Assembly (NCBI GenBank): GCA_945897765.1
Contig: CAMDGP010000032.1
Coordinates: forward strand, 1-13,511
Reading direction: 5' to 3'
Length of the DNA: 13,511 bases
Origin: Chitinophaga pinensis
GTDB taxonomy: Bacteria > Bacteroidota > Bacteroidia > Flavobacteriales_D > Crocinitomicaceae
Position numbers and translations under genes: made by a program. The notes beneath the pieces are model-generated. The model did no database searches and had not been told where the DNA came from. It worked only from the letters and a program-made list of their open reading frames with translations. This document shows positions 1-6,760 of the stretch, in pieces. Each line of letters starts with the position of its first letter. Position 1 is the stretch's first letter.

Positions 1-1215
1 GTAGCTTCCATTTTATCATTGTTTGAAGGGGAAAGATTAACTGTGGTTGTTTCTGCAATGGGTAAAACCACCAATAAATTGGAAGAGATTGTAAATACTT
101 TAAAAAAAAGAGATCGTAAAAAATTCTTGGGGCTGATTGAAGAATTAGAACTTTTTCATGAAGACATTTTAGCAGATTTATTTCCTGAAAAACACTTTTC
201 AATTTACAATACAATCGAAGCTATTTTTGAACAATTAAAGGAAAAGATTAATAAACCATTTTCAGAAAATACAAGTTTTGAATACGACCAAATAGTTTCA
301 CTTGGAGAAGTAATTTCATCTCATATCGTTGCTGCATATCTTACCGAACAAAGTTTTTCTGCACATTGGATGGATGCTAGACAATTGGTAAGAACGGACA
401 ACAATTACCAAGAAGGAAAAGTTGATTGGTTAAAAACAGAAGCTTTAATTCAAACCAAATTATTGCCAGAATTTTCAAACTCAAACATAATAGTTACACA
501 AGGATTTTTAGGTCATACGGCAGAGGGATTCACAACGACACTTGGGCGTGAAGGTTCTGATTACACAGCTGGTATTTTTGCTTTTTGTGGAAATGCAGAA
601 AGTGTAACGATATGGAAAGATGTTCCAGGAATGCTTAATGCCGATCCAAAATACTTTGAAGACACTATCAAATTGGATAAAATTTCATTTAAAGAAGCGA
701 TTGAGCTTTCTTATTATGGAGCGAGTGTAATTCATCCAAAAACAATAAAACCATTACAAAATAAAGGAATTCCACTTTTTGTTAAATCATTCATTGACCC
801 AAAAGCAGATGGAACTGTGATTCAAACATCTACTTCCAACGATGAATTGATTCCTTCTTTCATTTTCAAAAAAGAACAAACGCTCTACTCTTTCACTCCA
901 AAAGATTTTTCTTTTATAGTTGAAGAAAACCTAAGCAACATTTTCAATCAACTTTCTTCAGCAAAAGCAAAAATAAATTTAATGCAAAATTCAGCTTTAA
1001 GTTTTTCAATCCTAGTTGACAGCCAAAAAACAAACCCAGAAACGATTTTAAATCTGTTTGGAACCAATTATGAAGTTCGTTACAATGAAGGTTTAGAGCT
1101 TGTTACAATTAGACATTACGACAATGCAACGATAGAAAGAGTAACGAAAGGCAAAGAAATCATTCTACAACAGCGTACCCGTCACACTGCACGATTCGTT
1201 TTAAAAAGCATTTAA
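1..1215 (+). CDS. lysC: Aspartate kinase, 5' end cut off by the window
   Basis: Phosphorylates aspartate to 4-phospho-aspartate, the first step to lysine, threonine, methionine and diaminopimelate. The frame is open from base 1, so the N-terminus with the KFGGTSV nucleotide-binding motif lies outside; 404 residues are visible. A TTG at 19 would also give an open frame but sits inside the kinase domain and is not the start. In the visible peptide, GREGSDYTA (about residues 182-190) and WKDVPGMLNADP are the ATP/aspartate-site motifs, and ASVIHPKT (about 241-248) closes the kinase domain. The last ~120 residues fit the tandem ACT regulatory region, so feedback inhibition by an amino acid is likely. 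No homoserine dehydrogenase domain follows, so it is monofunctional. Which isozyme it is, and its allosteric ligand, cannot be told from here. Confidence 0.93.
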   Translation, partial: VASILSLFEGERLTVVVSAMGKTTNKLEEIVNTLKKRDRKKFLGLIEELELFHEDILADLFPEKHFSIYNTIEAIFEQLKEKINKPFSENTSFEYDQIVSLGEVISSHIVAAYLTEQSFSAHWMDARQLVRTDNNYQEGKVDWLKTEALIQTKLLPEFSNSNIIVTQGFLGHTAEGFTTTLGREGSDYTAGIFAFCGNAESVTIWKDVPGMLNADPKYFEDTIKLDKISFKEAIELSYYGASVIHPKTIKPLQNKGIPLFVKSFIDPKADGTVIQTSTSNDELIPSFIFKKEQTLYSFTPKDFSFIVEENLSNIFNQLSSAKAKINLMQNSALSFSILVDSQKTNPETILNLFGTNYEVRYNEGLELVTIRHYDNATIERVTKGKEIILQQRTRHTARFVLKSI

Positions 1216-1235
1216 ATACCATTTTAAAGGTATAA

Positions 1236-1262
1236 GTTAACATTCAGTTAAGCTTAAATTTG
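1236..1262 (+). promoter_or_regulatory. Candidate promoter of the feo-corA run
   Basis: TAAATTTG at 1255-1262 matches the Bacteroidota -7 element TAnnTTTG and ends four bases before the feoA ATG. Upstream lies GTTAACA with an inverted partner GTTAA (TTAAC-N5-GTTAA, 1237-1251). No TTG sits at the standard 17-base spacing; the GTTAAC block occupies about that place. The same arrangement recurs at 4711-4737. The implied transcript would start at or next to the ATG. Confidence 0.5.
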
Positions 1263-1266
1263 TACC

Positions 1267-1491
1267 ATGAAATCGAATTCTTTGGCAAAACAAGAGATTG
1301 GCTTTAAAGTCCAAATTAAAAACATTCTAGAATCTTCTATCTCCAATAAATTAATTGAGCTTGGATTCATTTCTGGGCAAACGATTGAAATTGTTTTTAC
1401 CGCACCTTTTGGTGATCCGATTGCTGTTGAATTAAATGGTTCTGTGCTTTCTTTACGGTTAGAGGAAGCCGCAACAATAGAAGTTGAATAA
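1267..1491 (+). CDS. feoA: FeoA-domain protein, ferrous iron uptake
   Basis: Small 74-residue cytosolic protein with the SH3-like FeoA fold, thought to bind FeoB and modulate ferrous iron transport. The family pattern is visible: an opening stretch with a hydrophobic turn, the central KLIELGFISGQTIEIV segment (normally L-x-x-L-G-[LI]-x-x-G), then GDPIAVELNGSVLSLRLEEAATIEV, matching the FeoA end G-D-P-[IV]-x-[IV]-x-x-x-x-x-x-L-R-x-x-E-A. The length is usual for a stand-alone FeoA. The ATG follows a -7 promoter element by four bases with no room for a Shine-Dalgarno site. feoB starts 35 bases downstream, supporting the assignment. Confidence 0.92.
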   Translation: MKSNSLAKQEIGFKVQIKNILESSISNKLIELGFISGQTIEIVFTAPFGDPIAVELNGSVLSLRLEEAATIEVE

Positions 1492-1514
1492 ACCAACTCA
1501 CTTTAACTTTTTAG

Positions 1515-1522
1515 TATGTTTG
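1515..1522 (+). promoter_or_regulatory. Candidate -7 element directly before feoB
   Basis: TATGTTTG fits TAnnTTTG and ends four bases before the feoB ATG, the same spacing as at feoA. No clear -33 TTG is seen about 17 bases upstream, so this may be a weak internal promoter or a chance match in the 35-base feoA-feoB gap. Confidence 0.3.
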
Positions 1523-1526
1523 TAAG

Positions 1527-3482
1527 ATGAAAATTGCACTTTTTGGAAATCCAAATACAGGTAAAAGTTCTGTTTTTAATCTTCTCACTGGTTTAAGACA
1601 ACACATTGGAAACTTTGCAGGAATTACTGTTGAGAAAAAAAGTGGCTCCTTTCAAATTAATAATCAACAACATAAACTAATTGATTTTCCCGGAGTTTAT
1701 AGCATTTATCCCCGTTCAAAGGATGAAGAAGTAGTTTATAAAGTTGTTTCCAATCCCAAACATCCTGATTTTCCAGATTTAGCTATGATTGTGGTTGACT
1801 CTTCCAATCTTGAGCGAAACCTACTGCTTTTCACCCAAATTTACGACCTTAAAATTCCTATTGTATTGGTTTTAAATATGTGGGATCTCGCTCAAAAAAG
1901 AGGAATCAATATTGACATAGAAAAATTGCAAAGTTATTTTCCATCGATTTCGATTGTTACCACAAACGCAAGAATTGGTTTTGGAAAAGATCGATTAATT
2001 GACTCAATTAAAAATCATCAATTGATTGCAACTTCTAATTTGGTCGTTGAAGATTTTAAACTTTGTGAACTAGAAAATAAAAAGAAGCAAGAGGAAGAAA
2101 CGCAATTTCGTTACCAATTTTTAAGAAAGATAATTTCAGATATTGAAAGCGTTGAAAAAACAAAAACAGACACTTTATCACGAAAAATTGACAAAATTTT
2201 GATCCATCCAATTTTTGGATATTTGATTTTTTCGGCTGTTTTATTTGTTATTTTTCAATTTATCTTCTCGTTTGCCAGCATCCCAATGGATTTCATTGAT
2301 GCCCAAACAACTAATTTTTCAAATTTCGTTGCTAATCAATTACCAAACGGTTTACTTAATGATTTGATTTGTCAAGGCGTTATTCCAGGGATTGGTGGAG
2401 TAATTATTTTTGTTCCACAGATTGCATTACTGTTTTTATTTATTTCTATTCTTGAAGAAAGTGGTTATTTATCGCGCGTTGTATTTATAATGGATCGTTT
2501 AATGCGCCCTTTTGGTCTGAATGGTAAAAGTGTTGTTCCACTTATTTCTAGCGTTGCCTGTGCGATTCCAGGAGTTATGGCCACTCGTACGATTGCCGAT
2601 TGGAAAGAAAGATTAATTACTATTCTTGTAGCTCCTTTGATGAGTTGTAGCGCACGAATTCCTGTTTACACCTTATTAATTGCGCTTGTTATACCCAAAC
2701 AAACCGTATTAGGAATCTTTAATTTACAAGGAATTGTACTTTTTGGATTGTATTTCTTGGGATTGATTTCAGCCTTATTTATCGCTATTATTTTAAATCT
2801 CCTCATTAAAAAGAAAGAAAAAGGTTTCTTGCTTTTAGAATTACCAAGTTATAAAATGCCACGTTGGCCCAATGTTGGAATTAACGTATTGGAAAAGGTA
2901 AAAATATTTGTAATAGATGCTGGAAAAATCATTCTTTCAATTTCAATAATTCTTTGGGCTTTAGCAACTTTTGGTCCTTCAGGAAAAATGGAAAATGCCG
3001 AAAAATATGTGAGAGCAAATCCTAGTTTCACTCAATTGCCTGATGAAGAACAAAATCAAAAAGTGGCTTCTGCAAGATTAGAATCATCATACATTGGGAT
3101 TTTTGGTAAAGCGATTGAGCCAGCAATTAGACCTTTGGGTTATGATTGGAAAATTGGCATTTCATTAATTACTTCTTTTGCGGCTCGTGAAGTATTTGTT
3201 GGTTCACTCGCAACAATTTATGCAGTACAAGAAGATGGCAACGAAAATTTAAGACTAATAGATCGACTTAAAGCAGAAAAAAACGACAAAAACGAACCAA
3301 TTTTCACGTTAGCTTCAGGTGTTTCTTTAATGATATTCTATGTATTTGCGATGCAATGTATGGCAACATTAGCGGTCGTTAGAAGGGAAACTAATTCTTG
3401 GGAGTGGCCATTGATTCAAGTTGCCTTTATGGGTTTTATGGCTTATTTCGGTGCACTTTTTGCATTTACTATTCTTTCTTAA
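1527..3482 (+). CDS. feoB: FeoB, GTP-dependent ferrous iron transporter
   Basis: Inner-membrane Fe(II) importer with an N-terminal G domain. Visible G motifs are GNPNTGKSS (residues 7-15, P-loop), GITV with Thr34 (G2), DFPG (53-56, G3), NMWD (117-120, G4) and TTNARIG (145-151, G5 region). A helical spacer (about 175-225) leads into the membrane part. The first gate repeat has CAIPGVMATRTI (about 345-356) and SCSARIPVY (about 373-381); the second has AAREVFVGSLATIY and the AMQCMATLAVVRRET segment near the C-terminus. At 651 residues it is shorter than E. coli FeoB (about 770), but all core blocks are present, so it looks intact. It lies between feoA and a FeoB-associated small membrane protein. 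FeoC is not seen. Iron-responsive control is likely, but no Fur box was identified. Confidence 0.97.
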   Translation: MKIALFGNPNTGKSSVFNLLTGLRQHIGNFAGITVEKKSGSFQINNQQHKLIDFPGVYSIYPRSKDEEVVYKVVSNPKHPDFPDLAMIVVDSSNLERNLLLFTQIYDLKIPIVLVLNMWDLAQKRGINIDIEKLQSYFPSISIVTTNARIGFGKDRLIDSIKNHQLIATSNLVVEDFKLCELENKKKQEEETQFRYQFLRKIISDIESVEKTKTDTLSRKIDKILIHPIFGYLIFSAVLFVIFQFIFSFASIPMDFIDAQTTNFSNFVANQLPNGLLNDLICQGVIPGIGGVIIFVPQIALLFLFISILEESGYLSRVVFIMDRLMRPFGLNGKSVVPLISSVACAIPGVMATRTIADWKERLITILVAPLMSCSARIPVYTLLIALVIPKQTVLGIFNLQGIVLFGLYFLGLISALFIAIILNLLIKKKEKGFLLLELPSYKMPRWPNVGINVLEKVKIFVIDAGKIILSISIILWALATFGPSGKMENAEKYVRANPSFTQLPDEEQNQKVASARLESSYIGIFGKAIEPAIRPLGYDWKIGISLITSFAAREVFVGSLATIYAVQEDGNENLRLIDRLKAEKNDKNEPIFTLASGVSLMIFYVFAMQCMATLAVVRRETNSWEWPLIQVAFMGFMAYFGALFAFTILS

Positions 3483-3505
3483 TTAGAAAAAAGTAACTTT
3501 ATAAG

Positions 3506-3661
3506 ATGATACAAGGCATTATTGTATTTTTAATAGTAATACTTTCAGTCATTTACTTGACAAGGAAGTTTTGGCGTCAATTTTTCTCAAAAAAAGAAAG
3601 TTGCGAAGGCTGTGCTATCGGTAAAAGTTCAAATGTCGTTGATTTAAAAAAACCTGCTTGA
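3506..3661 (+). CDS. FeoB-associated small Cys-containing membrane protein
   Basis: A 51-residue ORF between feoB and corA. It opens MIQGIIVFLIVILSVIYL, a single membrane segment (about residues 3-18), followed by a basic TRKFWRQFFSKK stretch placing the C-terminal tail in the cytoplasm by the positive-inside rule, then CEGC (Cys33, Cys36). This layout matches the small 'FeoB-associated Cys-rich membrane protein' family commonly found after feoB in Bacteroidota; a role in FeoB assembly or iron handling is presumed, not proven. Only one CxxC pair is seen, fewer cysteines than many family members. The ATG lies 23 bases after the feoB stop; TAACTTTA, one base off TAnnTTTG, precedes it by four bases. 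Its stop ends one base before the corA ATG, so the two are probably translationally linked. Confidence 0.82.
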   Translation: MIQGIIVFLIVILSVIYLTRKFWRQFFSKKESCEGCAIGKSSNVVDLKKPA

Positions 3662-3662
3662 A

Positions 3663-4664
3663 ATGGGACAATGTCAACTTTACAAATACAATAAAAGTTT
3701 TTACTCAATAAAAAAAGAGACTTCTCATTACTTTTCTCAAGACTTTATTGAAAATGAACTAGATGATGACCATATTGCTTGGTTAAATTTCCACGGTTTA
3801 GAAAACAAAGAAGAAATAGAAGCGCTCTGTAAGAAATTAGATATAGATCGATTAAATGTTGAAACTATTTATAATCCAAGTAGAAGACCAAAAGTTGAAG
3901 AATATACCAATTATGTTTTCTTTAGTATTAAATCTGCCTTGCCAACAGATCAATATGATTTAGAATTAGAACAAGAACAAATTAGTTTTATACTAGGTAA
4001 AAATTATTTGATTTCTTTTCAAGATAAATCTTCGGATCACTTTACTGATGTACGAAATCGAATCGAAACGGCAAGAGGGAAAATTCGTTTAAAAAATTCA
4101 GATTTTCTACTTTTTAGAATGCTTGAAGCGATTATTGATAATTATTTTGAAGTTATTGAAGATATATCGACCACCATTGAAGAAATTGAAGTGCAACTGC
4201 ATAAATCGGAAAATAAGTCAATTCTAAATCAAATAGAACGCGAAAAACGTAAATTGATCGAACTTCGAAAAATAGCACTTCCAATGCGTGATATTTCTAG
4301 CCAATTAGAAACAAGTGAAAGTATACTTTTTGAAAAATCAAATCATCAGTATTTTTCACATTTAAAATCTTCATGCGTAAGCGTTTTAGAAGAAATTGAC
4401 GCTAACAAACAGGTTTTGGAAGGGATGGCCAATTTATTTTATGCTGCACAAGGGCAACGTATGAATGAAATTATGAAAGTGCTAACAATTGTGAGTTCAA
4501 TTTTCATTCCTCTAACTTTTATTGTTGGTGTCTATGGAATGAATTTCGACAACATGCCTGAATTGAGATACTGGTACGGATATTATACTGTTGTTGCAGT
4601 TTTGTTTTTGATTGCCTTTGGGTTACTTTTTTACTTCTTTAAAAAAGGTTGGCTCAAAAAATAA
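3663..4664 (+). CDS. corA: CorA-type divalent cation transporter
   Basis: Membrane channel of the CorA family, carrying Mg2+ and often Co2+ or Ni2+ down the membrane potential as a homopentamer. The signature YGMN (Gly-Met-Asn at residues 292-294) is followed by the loop MPEL, as in classical CorA. It sits between two C-terminal membrane helices: about 272-291 (VSSIFIPLTFIVGVYG) and about 305-328. The long N-terminal cytosolic funnel carries the stalk helix (about 160-270), rich in E, K and L. The length of 333 residues is normal. The ATG at 3663 follows the previous stop by one base, so the gene is probably cotranscribed with feo. That position suggests use with iron or another metal imported alongside it, but the sequence cannot separate Mg2+ from Co2+ transport. 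Confidence 0.94.
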   Translation: MGQCQLYKYNKSFYSIKKETSHYFSQDFIENELDDDHIAWLNFHGLENKEEIEALCKKLDIDRLNVETIYNPSRRPKVEEYTNYVFFSIKSALPTDQYDLELEQEQISFILGKNYLISFQDKSSDHFTDVRNRIETARGKIRLKNSDFLLFRMLEAIIDNYFEVIEDISTTIEEIEVQLHKSENKSILNQIEREKRKLIELRKIALPMRDISSQLETSESILFEKSNHQYFSHLKSSCVSVLEEIDANKQVLEGMANLFYAAQGQRMNEIMKVLTIVSSIFIPLTFIVGVYGMNFDNMPELRYWYGYYTVVAVLFLIAFGLLFYFFKKGWLKK

Positions 4665-4710
4665 TCGATTAACTTCCCCTCTTCAGAATAAATAGTATTT
4701 TTAGACTGCT

Positions 4711-4737
4711 GTTAACAATCTGTTAAATATAAATTGA
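4711..4737 (+). promoter_or_regulatory. GTTAACA module shared with the feo promoter
   Basis: Reads GTTAACAATCTGTTAA followed, at the same offset as upstream of feoA, by TAAATTGA. Aligned without gaps to 1236-1262, 20 of 27 positions agree. It contains the inverted pair TTAAC-N5-GTTAA (4712-4726). It may be a distal promoter or a regulator site; the regulator is unknown. Confidence 0.35.
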
Positions 4738-4761
4738 CTCAATTAATCGAAATTACATTTG
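4734..4761 (+). promoter_or_regulatory. Promoter of the DUF1573 pair
   Basis: TTG at 4734-4736, a spacer of exactly 17 bases, then TACATTTG at 4754-4761. This is a full match to the flavobacterial consensus TTG-N17-23-TAnnTTTG. It ends 19 bases before the ATG at 4781, giving a leader of roughly 15 bases. It is the best promoter in the window. Confidence 0.72.
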
Positions 4762-4780
4762 TTCTATAAAACTTATAATC

Positions 4781-5224
4781 ATGAAAAAATTAGTATTGTC
4801 TTTAGCTCTTATGTTTGTTGCCGTTTTGACAGCAAATACAGTATCTGCACAAATTGAGAAAGGTGCAAAAATTGAATTCAACAAAGAAACACACGATTAT
4901 GGCAACATCAAATATGATGGAGAACCATATTGTTCATTCGAATTCAAAAACACAGGTGACGAGCCTTTAATTATTTCAAATGCCAAAGGATCTTGTGGAT
5001 GTACAGTTCCAGAATGGCCGAAAGAACCAATCGCTCCAGGAGCAAAAGGAACAATTCGTGTGAAATATGACACAAAACGTCCAGGTGCAATCAATAAAAG
5101 CGTTACAATTACATCTAACGCAATCAATGAGCCAAATAAAGTAATCAGAATCAAAGGTGAAGTTGGTCCTGCTCCAGAAAGCGGAACGCCAGTAAACAAT
5201 TCTGGTGCGCCAACGAATAACTAA
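4781..5224 (+). CDS. Exported DUF1573 protein, first of a tandem pair
   Basis: 147 residues with a clear signal peptide: MKK, a hydrophobic core (about 4-18), and probable cleavage after VSA (about residue 23). The mature part holds one DUF1573 domain: HDYGNIKYDGEPYCSFEFKNTGDEPLIIS, then SCGCT (about residue 70), a proline-rich P-E-W-P-x-x-P-I-A-P-G turn, the G-x-I-x-V-x-Y-D strand and the S-V-T-I-T-S-N strand. This is an immunoglobulin/ASH-like beta-sandwich common in Bacteroidota, of unknown function. The tail (about 130-147) is rich in P, G, N and S and probably unstructured. It has its own good promoter and precedes a second DUF1573 gene by one base. It is likely periplasmic or attached at the cell envelope; no lipobox is seen. 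Confidence 0.88.
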   Translation: MKKLVLSLALMFVAVLTANTVSAQIEKGAKIEFNKETHDYGNIKYDGEPYCSFEFKNTGDEPLIISNAKGSCGCTVPEWPKEPIAPGAKGTIRVKYDTKRPGAINKSVTITSNAINEPNKVIRIKGEVGPAPESGTPVNNSGAPTNN

Positions 5225-5225
5225 A

Positions 5226-5633
5226 ATGGTAAGATATTTATTAATATCATTTTTACTAATAACCGCCCTTGGCTTCAGTCAAGAGGCGGTTTTTAATCCT
5301 AAATACCCAATAGCTAAATTTCCAAAAGTTAAAGAAGGTAGAATTGTAAATTATGTTTATGAATTTACAAATAGTGGTGATGCACCTTTAGAATTTTATT
5401 CTTACGAAGTGGAGTGTACCTGTACCAAAGTAGAATTACCTACACAACCAACACAACCTGGGCAGAAAGGAAGAATCAGTGTTTCCTTTGACACCCATGG
5501 AAAATCTTACTACCAAGATAGAATTATTTATCTTCAAACTAATACGGAGCGTAAAAAAGAAAAATTGCGTTTAAAAGTATATGTTGACCCAAAAACGGTT
5601 GAAAATCCAACACCAAAAACAGATAAAAACTAG
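5226..5633 (+). CDS. Exported DUF1573 protein, second of a tandem pair
   Basis: 135 residues from the ATG at 5226, one base after the preceding stop. The frame also opens at a GTG at 5205, but that overlaps the first gene and adds residues before a normal signal peptide, so ATG 5226 is preferred. MVRYLLISFLLITALGFSQ is a signal peptide, cleaved near residue 17-19. The mature domain follows the DUF1573 pattern: K-F-P-K-V-K-E-G, F-T-N-S-G-D-A-P-L, then ECTCT where the first paralogue has SCGCT, P-G-Q-K-G-R-I-S-V-S-F-D, and a charged final strand. It lacks the low-complexity tail of its neighbour. A terminator-like hairpin is embedded in codons 12-23 (5261-5294). The stop lies two bases from the stop of the convergent aminotransferase gene. 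Function unknown. Confidence 0.85.
   Translation: MVRYLLISFLLITALGFSQEAVFNPKYPIAKFPKVKEGRIVNYVYEFTNSGDAPLEFYSYEVECTCTKVELPTQPTQPGQKGRISVSFDTHGKSYYQDRIIYLQTNTERKKEKLRLKVYVDPKTVENPTPKTDKN
5261..5294 (+). terminator. Terminator-like hairpin inside the second DUF1573 gene
   Basis: AACCGCC (5261-5267) pairs with GGCGGTT (5285-5291). Inside it CTTGGC (5268-5273) pairs with GTCAAG (5278-5283), including one G-U pair, leaving the four-base loop TTCA and a bulged A at 5284. A run of five T (5290-5294) closes it. A GC-rich stem plus T-run in AT-rich DNA is the usual look of an intrinsic terminator. It lies in coding sequence 35 bases after the second gene's start, so it would act as an attenuator between the two DUF1573 genes. 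Confidence 0.55.
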
Positions 5634-5635
5634 AT

Positions 5636-6760
5636 TTATTGCGCTCTAAAAAAGTCAATAATTTTAGAAGCTACATATTCCAAAGGAACATCCGAATGAA
5701 GTGGAAGTCTTAACAATCTACTTTCAAACTTCTCAGCGTTTAATAGTTCTTCCCCCTCATATTTATCTCTGAAATAACTGCTTTTATGCAAGCAACGGTA
5801 ATGCGTTAAAGCATCAATTCCGTTTTCTGAAAGATGATTTTTTAAAGCTTGAAGTTCTTCCGTAGAATTCAAAACCAAATAAAAAATATGTGCATTGTGA
5901 TTGGCGAAATCTGGTATTTGTGGCAATAAAATTCCCTTTTCTTCCAAAAAAGAAAGTTGTTCGAAATAGTAATTCCACTGTTTTTTACGTTCTTCTAACC
6001 AATATGAACTTTGCTCAAATTGAGCTAATAAATAAGCTGCATTCAATTCTGAATTCACATACGAAGATCCCAAAGCAACCCATTCGTATTTATCTATTTC
6101 ACCGCGTTTAAAAGCAGCCCGATTTGTGCCTTTCTCCCAAATTATTTCTGCAGGTTCAATCCATTCTTTTTTATTGACAATCAAAGCTCCGCCTTCTCCA
6201 CACGAAATATTTTTCGTTTCGTGAAAGGAAAAAACCGCCAAGTCGCCAAGATAACCCAAAGGTTTGTTAAAGTAACTTGCCCCGTAAGCTTGAGCCGCTT
6301 CTTCGATAATATAAAATTTATGCTTTTCGTGAAGTGCTTTTAACCGTTGCCAATCTGAGGAAACTCCACCGTAATACATTGGTACTATTGCTTTCGTTTT
6401 TTCAGAAATCAATTCTTCCAAATGATTTAAATCCATATTCGGATGATTTGCTTGACTATCCACAAATTTGATAGTAGCACCTCGCAATAGAAAAGCATTA
6501 GCTGAACTTGGAAAGGTATAGGAAGGAAGAATTATTTCATCACCTGCTTGAATATCAAGTAATAAGGCTGAAATTTCCAAAGCTGCTGTGCAACTATTCG
6601 TCAACAAACAGTTTCCGCCGATTTGATTTTCAATGAAATTTTGTGTTAGCTGCGTGTATTTTCCACCACCAGCTGTTTTTCCAGAATTAAGAACTTCTTC
6701 AATAAACTTTGCTTCGTTTTCAGAGCGATACGGTTTACTGAAAGGTACTTTTTCTTTCAT
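5636..6760 (-). CDS. WecE/RffA-like sugar-nucleotide PLP aminotransferase
   Basis: DegT/DnrJ/EryC1-family aminotransferase of 374 residues, closest by eye to E. coli WecE (dTDP-4-amino-4,6-dideoxygalactose transaminase). Shared landmarks are SGKxxGGGKYT (26-36), SCTAALEISALLLDIQAGDEIILPSYTF (56-83), FSFHETKN with the PLP lysine at 183, GEGGALI (188-194), EKGTNRAAFKRGEIDKYEW (209-227), GSSYVNSELNAAYL (231-244) and SRLLRLPLHSD near the end. The expected role is transfer of an amino group from glutamate to a 4-keto sugar nucleotide for surface polysaccharide. Two oddities: the conserved EDAAQ is EEAAQ here (Glu154 replaces the Asp that contacts the PLP ring nitrogen), and the ATG directly abuts the mtnC stop with no intervening base, making it the last gene of a methionine salvage operon. 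No wecD- or rffG-like genes are nearby. Transamination of the salvage keto acid is a less likely alternative. Confidence 0.85.
   Translation of the reverse strand: MKEKVPFSKPYRSENEAKFIEEVLNSGKTAGGGKYTQLTQNFIENQIGGNCLLTNSCTAALEISALLLDIQAGDEIILPSYTFPSSANAFLLRGATIKFVDSQANHPNMDLNHLEELISEKTKAIVPMYYGGVSSDWQRLKALHEKHKFYIIEEAAQAYGASYFNKPLGYLGDLAVFSFHETKNISCGEGGALIVNKKEWIEPAEIIWEKGTNRAAFKRGEIDKYEWVALGSSYVNSELNAAYLLAQFEQSSYWLEERKKQWNYYFEQLSFLEEKGILLPQIPDFANHNAHIFYLVLNSTEELQALKNHLSENGIDALTHYRCLHKSSYFRDKYEGEELLNAEKFESRLLRLPLHSDVPLEYVASKIIDFFRAQ

Noticed and set aside
1216..1233. ATACC-N8-GGTAT inverted repeat after the aspartate kinase stop, considered as a terminator
   Set aside because: The stem is only 5 bp, AT-rich and not followed by a T-run.
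4897..5199. 100-codon minus-strand frame opposite the first DUF1573 gene
   Set aside because: The plus-strand protein has a signal peptide, the DUF1573 pattern and a strong promoter; the opposite frame has none of these.
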